Positions 60,093-64,000 of a DNA stretch of 64,000 nt are shown here, piece by piece. The stretch comes from a virus: positions 26,292 to 90,291 of the IMG/VR virus record IMGVR_UViG_3300025889_009691. One strand, 5' to 3'. Position 1 is the first letter of the stretch. Each line of letters starts with the position of its first letter. The translations under genes were made by a program, and so were the position numbers. Below the pieces are notes generated by a model. That model saw nothing but the letters and a program-made list of their open reading frames with translations. It did no database searches and was not told where the DNA came from.

Positions 60093-60169
60093 GCCCTCGT
60101 AGCTCAATTGGATAGAGTATCGGGTTTCTACCCCGCCGGTTGCAGGTTCGAGTCCTGCCGAGGGTGCCA
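60093..60169 (+). tRNA. tRNA-Arg (anticodon TCT)
   Basis: 77 nt including CCA. Acceptor GCCCTCG / CGAGGGT (G1-U72), anticodon loop TTTCTAC giving UCU, T loop GGTTCGAGTCC. Reads AGA, usually rare in Actinobacteria. Confidence 0.92.
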
Positions 60170-60170
60170 T

Positions 60171-60246
60171 GCCTCTGTAGCTCAGTTGGTAGAGCAGCTG
60201 TCTTGTAAACAGCAGGTCGCAGGTTCGATCCCTGTCGGAGGCTCCA
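60171..60246 (+). tRNA. tRNA-Thr (anticodon TGT)
   Basis: 76 nt including CCA, one nt after tRNA-Arg. Acceptor GCCTCTG pairs with CGGAGGC (one wobble pair), anticodon loop CTTGTAA giving UGU, T loop GGTTCGATCC. Reads ACA. Confidence 0.93.
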
Positions 60247-60249
60247 AGT

Positions 60250-60278
60250 TTGACTCCCACGTTGTAAATGGGTATAAT
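60250..60278 (+). promoter_or_regulatory. Strong promoter of the Hsp20 operon
   Basis: TTGACT, 17-nt spacer, TATAAT (60273-60278). A leader of about 60 nt follows with a six-codon ORF (ATGCCG...TGTAA, 60289-60309) and AGGAGG before the Hsp20 ATG. Confidence 0.82.
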
Positions 60279-60345
60279 AAGTGTAGAGGATGCCGTTTGG
60301 GTCCTTGTAAACATATAAACATAACTTTGCTTTTAGGAGGTTATT

Positions 60346-60768
60346 ATGGGCACAGAATTAAGTGTCTTGCACCGGCTTCGGCCATTTAGTATCGGATTTG
60401 ATTCTTTGTTTGATCATTTGGAATCAGTCCTTCAGTATGAGGAGTCATATAAGTCTTGGCCCCCGTACAATATTGTAAAGACAGACGATACGCATTTTGT
60501 TGTTGAGATTGCGGTCGCTGGCTTTTCAAAGGAAGATGTTAGCGTTGTGGTAGACGACGGTAAGTTGATTGTGTCTACTGAGAGCGATACTCGTGATGAT
60601 CGCAAGATCGTTCATCGTGGTATTGCAAGGCGGCATTTCAAGAAGGCATTTACACTTGCAGACAACGTGGAAGTTGTTTCTGCTTCAATGGCTGATGGTC
60701 TGTTGAGCATTACTGTGGAGAAGGTTATTCCTGAGTCTCAGCAGCCTCTGGAGATTGAGATAGTGTAA
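60346..60768 (+). CDS. Small heat shock protein (Hsp20/alpha-crystallin)
   Basis: 140 residues behind AGGAGG. The alpha-crystallin domain spans ~residues 35-130 (PPYNIVKTDDTHFVVEIAVAGFSKEDVSVVVDDGKLIVST ... RGIARRHFKKAFTLADNVEVVSASMADGLLSITVEK). The short N-arm and C-terminal tail are like IbpA. It holds unfolding proteins; phages, including T4-like ones, sometimes carry one, perhaps for capsid protein folding or stress during lysis. It overlaps the next gene by 1 nt. Confidence 0.92.
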   Translation: MGTELSVLHRLRPFSIGFDSLFDHLESVLQYEESYKSWPPYNIVKTDDTHFVVEIAVAGFSKEDVSVVVDDGKLIVSTESDTRDDRKIVHRGIARRHFKKAFTLADNVEVVSASMADGLLSITVEKVIPESQQPLEIEIV

Positions 60769-61130
60769 TGACGACCTCGGACTCGTATACGCCTCACGGG
60801 GTTCTTCGCACGCTGTCGATGGCGGAAGAAGTTCTGCGTAGCCAGAATCATGCTTTTGATGCTAATATTATGGCGTCAGCGTATGAAACTATTGTAGCGT
60901 TGCTGAATCATGGCGACGCTATGGCTCAGGCTGCACGCTGGAGCGAAGACCCTGTTATTAACGACGCTGTAGAAGGTTATGTTGATTACCGGAATCGTGG
61001 GGTTTCCCGTGAGGAAGGTGGGTCTGAAGAAGCTCCGTGGGCGTATACGAAGTCTGATGACCCTAGCAGCCCTAATCATTACTATTATCATGGTGATTTT
61101 TGGCGAGATGATGCAAGAGATATACAATGA
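60768..61130 (+). CDS. Hypothetical protein after Hsp20
   Basis: 120 residues. The helical N-terminal half (HGVLRTLSMAEEVLRSQNHAFDANIMASAYETIVALLNHGDAMAQAARW) and an acidic, Tyr-rich C-terminus (NHYYYHGDFWRDDARDIQ). No family recognised. Coupled to Hsp20 upstream (ATG overlaps its stop) and to a short frame downstream (ATGA). Confidence 0.68.
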   Translation: MTTSDSYTPHGVLRTLSMAEEVLRSQNHAFDANIMASAYETIVALLNHGDAMAQAARWSEDPVINDAVEGYVDYRNRGVSREEGGSEEAPWAYTKSDDPSSPNHYYYHGDFWRDDARDIQ

Positions 61131-61273
61131 AAGCGTTCCGTAGGTTAAGACATTGGGTACGGTACGGTAAACCAACTTACGAGATATACATTTATGGAAG
61201 AAAGCGAGAACTACCTGATGACCGAAACCGAGATTACGAAGACTCAAATAGAAGCGATGATTCAGCAAATTGA
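61127..61273 (+). CDS. Possible small basic ORF overlapping two genes
   Basis: 48 residues (MKAFRRLRHWVRYGKPTYEIYIYG...), starting in an ATGA overlap with the previous stop and running 80 nt into the next gene in another frame. The coupling favours it; the long overlap argues against it. Confidence 0.4.
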   Translation: MKAFRRLRHWVRYGKPTYEIYIYGRKRELPDDRNRDYEDSNRSDDSAN

Positions 61274-61385
61274 ATCAATGTTGAAAGATGTTTCCCACAA
61301 GAACATTGTGGAGGCATCAGAAGTCCAAGATGGGCTTCTTGACCTGCTGAATATGGCTAATTCGCTGGAAGGGGAAGAGCAGTGA
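61194..61385 (+). CDS. Small acidic helical protein
   Basis: 63 residues, helical and acidic (TEITKTQIEAMIQQIESMLKDVSHKNIVEASEVQDGLLDLLNMANSLEGEEQ), coiled-coil-like. ATG 61194 overlaps the 61127 frame; ATG 61218 would give 55 residues. No known family. Confidence 0.58.
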   Translation: MEESENYLMTETEITKTQIEAMIQQIESMLKDVSHKNIVEASEVQDGLLDLLNMANSLEGEEQ

Positions 61386-61388
61386 CAT

Positions 61389-61646
61389 ATGAGACGATTC
61401 TTAAAGTATTGCTATCGTTGGCAATTTTACACGCCTGCGCTAGCGTTGTGTATTGCTGTCATCCCCGGTGGGGCGCTGTTGCAAGCGGCTTTGACAAACG
61501 TTCTGGTGGCAGCTTTTTTCTATCACGCAGACACAAAGGTGTTCAAACACAACAGTCAGATGAATAAGCGTGTGATCGCTAATCATGAGTTTATTCCGTA
61601 TAGTTTCGTGACAACAGCTAAAAACAAGCTGAAGTTTTGGAAGTGA
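61389..61646 (+). CDS. Small membrane protein (85 aa)
   Basis: 85 residues. One or two hydrophobic helices (ALALCIAVIPGGALLQAALTNVLVAAFFY), a charged middle and a basic end. A GTG at 61382 in another frame also gives a hydrophobic 61-residue protein coupled to the previous stop (GTGA); this frame is preferred because it is longer and keeps a normal composition to the end. Function unknown. Confidence 0.6.
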   Translation: MRRFLKYCYRWQFYTPALALCIAVIPGGALLQAALTNVLVAAFFYHADTKVFKHNSQMNKRVIANHEFIPYSFVTTAKNKLKFWK

Positions 61647-61658
61647 GGTTACTACCAG

Positions 61659-62132
61659 ATGACCGAAAGCGCTTATAAGCAATTCGACCAGCAGCTACAT
61701 GACACCTATGATGTAGAGGGCCGGGAGATCGTTAAACACTACATCCACGCTACTTACCCCCACCTGAAAGCAGTAGACAACCCTGACCAGTATGCGGTAG
61801 ACTTATGTATCTACCGGGAAGATACGCTGGTAGGGTACGCTGAGGTAGAGGTTAGGACTAACTGGAAGTCAGAAGCTTTCCCTTTCAGGACGCTGCATGT
61901 GCCTGAAAGAAAGACAAAACTCCTCAACAATACTTTACCTACACTATTCTTTTCTATTAACGAACACATGACACACATGTTTTACTGTAAAGCACAGACC
62001 GTACTAGACTCACCTCTCGTCAACGTGCCTAACAAATACGTGTCAAACAACGAACATTTCTACGACGTACCAGTCAAAAACCTACACAAAACACCCACAA
62101 ACTGGGTACAAGGGTGGGGCGGAGATGCCTAA
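61659..62132 (+). CDS. Possible PD-(D/E)XK nuclease-like phage protein
   Basis: 157 residues. The core YAVDLCIYREDTLVGYAEVEVRTNWKS has the D-x(n)-E-x-E arrangement of PD-(D/E)XK folds (Asp in VDL, Glu-x-Glu), followed by FPFRTLHVPERKTKLL. This pattern is known to me from uncharacterised phage proteins. The catalytic Lys is replaced by Arg (VRTNW), so activity is uncertain. Codon use starts to shift to C/A-rich within this gene. Confidence 0.6.
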   Translation: MTESAYKQFDQQLHDTYDVEGREIVKHYIHATYPHLKAVDNPDQYAVDLCIYREDTLVGYAEVEVRTNWKSEAFPFRTLHVPERKTKLLNNTLPTLFFSINEHMTHMFYCKAQTVLDSPLVNVPNKYVSNNEHFYDVPVKNLHKTPTNWVQGWGGDA

Positions 62133-62310
62133 CAAACAACAAACCGGCACTGCAATGGTCACCGAAAAGACCCCTGCAAGAGCTAAAAGAGACAACAAAA
62201 AGTATCGAACACAAGAAGAACAGTGGGCTTCCCGATCCGGGCCAATCACCATAACCTACATGTGTATCTGCCCACGCCCTGAATGCAAAGCAGAAACCCA
62301 CAATGAGTAA
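62125..62310 (+). CDS. Small hypothetical protein
   Basis: 61 residues, overlapping the preceding stop by 8 nt and the next start by 8 nt. Basic middle part (ARAKRDNKKYRT) and a C-terminal CICPRPEC motif with two Cys that may bind metal. Unknown function. Confidence 0.65.
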   Translation: MPNKQQTGTAMVTEKTPARAKRDNKKYRTQEEQWASRSGPITITYMCICPRPECKAETHNE

Positions 62311-62581
62311 TGACCAGTACTGCTGCGTAAGTAGATGCAACAACTCAGCACAATACCACGTTCAATTCACCGATGACGTTGACAAACAAACATACATATC
62401 TCGTTCATACCCGTACTGTAGTGAACACACCCAAATCGGTTGGTATGTGCCACCCAAAAGCAAGAAAGAAAAAGGCAAATGGGTAGGCGGCTGGGTGCCC
62501 AAACGCATCTACAGCATTCACGACAACTACGGCGATAGCTTAAACGTGAAGGCAGTACGAGCAGCTACCAGACGTTTCTAA
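62303..62581 (+). CDS. Small Cys-rich, possibly zinc-binding protein
   Basis: 92 residues. N-terminal Cys/His set (YCCVSRCNNSAQYHVQF ... YPYCSEHTQIGW) looks like a small zinc finger. The C-terminus is basic. Probably nucleic acid- or protein-binding. Overlaps the previous gene (ATG within its last codons). Confidence 0.68.
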   Translation: MSNDQYCCVSRCNNSAQYHVQFTDDVDKQTYISRSYPYCSEHTQIGWYVPPKSKKEKGKWVGGWVPKRIYSIHDNYGDSLNVKAVRAATRRF

Positions 62582-62626
62582 ATAGTAACCAACAAACCCC
62601 AAAAACAGTAAGGAGTTAACCCCAAA

Positions 62627-62746
62627 ATGGCAACAATTCGAAAGTATCTACAGGAAGCAAAAGCCGTCTGGATCATGCTCGCAAGCATCCGATACGGCAT
62701 AAACCTCAAGCCCGAAACCGACAAAAACGAACTCCCTAATGACTAA
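62627..62746 (+). CDS. Very small protein (39 aa)
   Basis: 39 residues (MATIRKYLQEAKAVWIMLAS...) with AAGGAG 11 nt upstream. An amphipathic helix with a basic face may lie on the membrane. Overlaps the next start by 8 nt. Confidence 0.55.
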   Translation: MATIRKYLQEAKAVWIMLASIRYGINLKPETDKNELPND

Positions 62747-62849
62747 AACCGCAATTTTCGTTACAGTAATCTGGGCAGCCGGATACGCTGCCATACGAAA
62801 ACTCACCCAAATAGTTACCGAAGCAGAACCCGGAACACACCCCCAATAG
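62739..62849 (+). CDS. Very small membrane protein (36 aa)
   Basis: 36 residues with one N-terminal helix (TAIFVTVIWAAGYAAI) and a polar tail. Coupled to the 62627 gene. Function unknown. Confidence 0.5.
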   Translation: MTKTAIFVTVIWAAGYAAIRKLTQIVTEAEPGTHPQ

Positions 62850-62890
62850 ACGGCGGCTAACCCTGCCACGATCACAAAAGGAGCAAACCC

Positions 62891-63190
62891 ATGCATGAAC
62901 CACACGAACTACCCTTCGAATACGAACACGATAACCCCATAGTAACCATCAGCCTAAGCCGGGAACAGATGGAAAAGTTTGCTAAAACCGAACTCAAAAG
63001 GAACAGTCCAGACTCCGCCACCTACCGCTGGCTACTCACCGAAGCCACCCCAGAAGACCGAGAAAAGGTCGAAAAACTCGTACAAGACGAGATATGGACC
63101 CTCCTCACCGAAGGACTACACGACTTAGACGACCTCCTCTGCGGACTCTACGAAGCCTACGTCCAAGCCCACCTAGCCTCAAAAAAGTAA
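62891..63190 (+). CDS. Hypothetical acidic helical protein
   Basis: 99 residues with AAAGGAG upstream of ATG. Acidic, helical (SREQMEKFAKTELKRN ... PEDREKVEKLVQDEIWTLLTEGLHDLDDLLCGLYEAYVQAHLA). No family. Codons are strongly C- and A-ending. Confidence 0.68.
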   Translation: MHEPHELPFEYEHDNPIVTISLSREQMEKFAKTELKRNSPDSATYRWLLTEATPEDREKVEKLVQDEIWTLLTEGLHDLDDLLCGLYEAYVQAHLASKK

Positions 63191-63205
63191 AAGAAACTAC
63201 CCCCA

Positions 63206-63556
63206 ATGATCTACGAATTCACTGCCGAAGACAACTACTGGTACATAGATACCGACCGCAAATACGTCAAAATTACAGACAAAAACGACGGAACGGTCAT
63301 CAAAGAAACCGACCAGCTAAGCCTGCTAATCCAGATTAAGGAAGACAGAATAGCTGCCTACGATGACACACCCTACCCGATCAGCATCTCAGCCCCCATC
63401 GCAGACAACCACTTCTTCCTAGAAGACCTCAGCCACCGACCCGATTCGGACCACTCCATCATCTGGGCAGAAGACTACCGAGCCATCTGCCTCTTCTTCG
63501 ACGGATTCACCCAACTTGTCCGAGCCTACTCATCACCCCCAACAAACGACCGCTAA
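63206..63556 (+). CDS. Hypothetical protein
   Basis: 116 residues, mixed strands (YEFTAEDNYWYIDTDRKYVKITDKNDGTVIKET), acidic and aromatic-rich. No domain recognised. It starts 15 nt after the previous stop without a clear ribosome site. Confidence 0.65.
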   Translation: MIYEFTAEDNYWYIDTDRKYVKITDKNDGTVIKETDQLSLLIQIKEDRIAAYDDTPYPISISAPIADNHFFLEDLSHRPDSDHSIIWAEDYRAICLFFDGFTQLVRAYSSPPTNDR

Positions 63557-63616
63557 TCCTGCCACGTTACCAAAAGCACCCAAACACCCATATAGCACTA
63601 TACAGAAACACTCACT

Positions 63617-63703
63617 ATGGACCCTGTAGTAAAAGCATACACACTCGTTCTAGGAGTAATACTCCTCATGATGTTCATAGACCTGTTCCTACGAGACCAA
63701 TAA
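63617..63703 (+). CDS. Tiny membrane protein (28 aa)
   Basis: 28 residues, nearly all one membrane helix (AYTLVLGVILLMMFIDLFL) with an N-terminal MDPVVK and a basic-acidic end. No strong ribosome site; the next tiny ORF begins 3 nt after the stop. Confidence 0.45.
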   Translation: MDPVVKAYTLVLGVILLMMFIDLFLRDQ

Positions 63704-63706
63704 CAC

Positions 63707-63769
63707 ATGTCATACCTCATACCACTCCTCATCACCTGCACCCTCATGACAGCAATATACCTATGGTAG
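63707..63769 (+). CDS. Tiny membrane protein (20 aa)
   Basis: 20 residues, a single hydrophobic helix (YLIPLLITCTLMTAIYLW). Overlaps the next start by 7 nt. Support is only its position in a chain of coupled hydrophobic frames. Confidence 0.35.
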   Translation: MSYLIPLLITCTLMTAIYLW

Positions 63770-63885
63770 ACCTCCTCATCCCCCTCGCCTTCGGTGGAGG
63801 ATTCACCCTCCTCTGCTTCTACTGGGACCGAACCGAACAACAATATCAGGCACGCAAACGCCAAAAGAAACGAAACAAACACTAA
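63763..63885 (+). CDS. Small membrane protein (40 aa)
   Basis: 40 residues: one helix (VDLLIPLAFGGGFTLLCFYW) followed by a strongly basic tail (RKRQKKRNKH). The layout of helix plus Lys/Arg tail recalls small holin or antiholin proteins. Start overlaps the previous stop. Confidence 0.5.
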   Translation: MVDLLIPLAFGGGFTLLCFYWDRTEQQYQARKRQKKRNKH

Positions 63886-63897
63886 CCACCCACCCCT

Positions 63898-63927
63898 TGA
63901 CACCACCCCCAAACATGCAATAAAATA
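63898..63927 (+). promoter_or_regulatory. Promoter near the right edge
   Basis: TTGACA, 18-nt spacer, TAAAAT (63922-63927). An ATG at 63991 with AAAAGG upstream is probably the first codon of a gene that continues beyond the window. Confidence 0.6.
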
Positions 63928-64000
63928 ACACACATAAGGGAGCCTACTAGTAGCTACACTACCCGTAAACACTAGAAAAGGCAAAACCCAATGAACAGAC

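Noticed and set aside
61382-61567. Alternative 61-residue frame coupled by GTGA
   Set aside because: It overlaps the longer 85-residue membrane protein in another frame and turns into low-complexity charged sequence. It was not listed but remains possible.
63598-63984. Antisense 128-residue frame at the right edge
   Set aside because: No promoter or ribosome site, and it runs opposite to a chain of coupled + strand frames. The composition skew explains its openness.

Overview
The window is a continuous stretch of a tailed double-stranded DNA phage genome. Every supported gene lies on the + strand and coding is very dense. A tail sheath, tail tube, gp25-like wedge, gpJ/gp6-like wedge, gpI-like protein and a 1,279-residue tape measure mark it as a contractile-tailed (myovirus-type) phage. 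The host is inferred to be an actinobacterium. At least ten genes start exactly 6 nt after a TANNNT -10 box that has a TTGNNN -35 box 17-18 nt upstream. That is the layout of leaderless transcription, which is common in Actinobacteria. Other genes have good AGGAGG-type ribosome sites, so both initiation modes are used.

Layout. 1-9.3 kb: a giant repeat protein ending in a PI3/PI4-kinase-like domain, then small head genes and a 504-residue head-associated protein. 9.5-10.8 kb: HK97-type major capsid protein. 10.8-16.2 kb: a non-structural block inserted in the head genes, with a B12-dependent ribonucleotide reductase (NrdJ), an AhpC-type peroxiredoxin, a possible structured RNA, a helicase-associated/HTH protein and an Nmad1-like protein. 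16.3-34.6 kb: head completion, an ADP-ribosyltransferase-like protein, sheath, tube, M15 lysin, tail chaperones with a frameshift, tape measure, hub and spike/fibre. 34.7-35.7 kb: lipoprotein lysin and a small wall-binding protein. 35.8-42.5 kb: regulators, a DnaQ-like nuclease, GuaB, DNA polymerase I, a sigma-70 factor, tRNA-Leu and a conserved phage protein. 42.5-56.5 kb: baseplate wedge and an elaborate fibre cluster. 56.5-61.4 kb: 2-oxoglutarate oxygenase, dCMP deaminase, thioredoxin, a second deaminase-fold protein, tRNAs for Lys, Ser, Arg and Thr, a CobA/CobO cobalamin adenosyltransferase and Hsp20. 61.4-64.0 kb: very small genes, many with membrane helices, in DNA whose strand composition changes from G/T-rich to C/A-rich.

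The most coherent hidden theme is a dispersed B12-dependent nucleotide supply chain. NrdJ needs adenosylcobalamin, which the CobA-like enzyme would make; thioredoxin would re-reduce NrdJ and could also serve the peroxiredoxin; dCMP deaminase and GuaB would feed pyrimidine and guanine pools. Other points of interest are two candidate effector enzymes encoded among virion genes (kinase-like and ADP-ribosyltransferase-like), terminator-promoter overlaps, a candidate phage RNA near 14.3 kb, a duplicated domain shared by two neighbouring baseplate proteins, and four peptidoglycan-binding-domain proteins.

Terminase and any helicase or primase were not found and presumably lie outside the window. 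No CRISPR array, insertion sequence, integrase or rRNA was recognised. No gene-free stretch exceeds about 200 bases.
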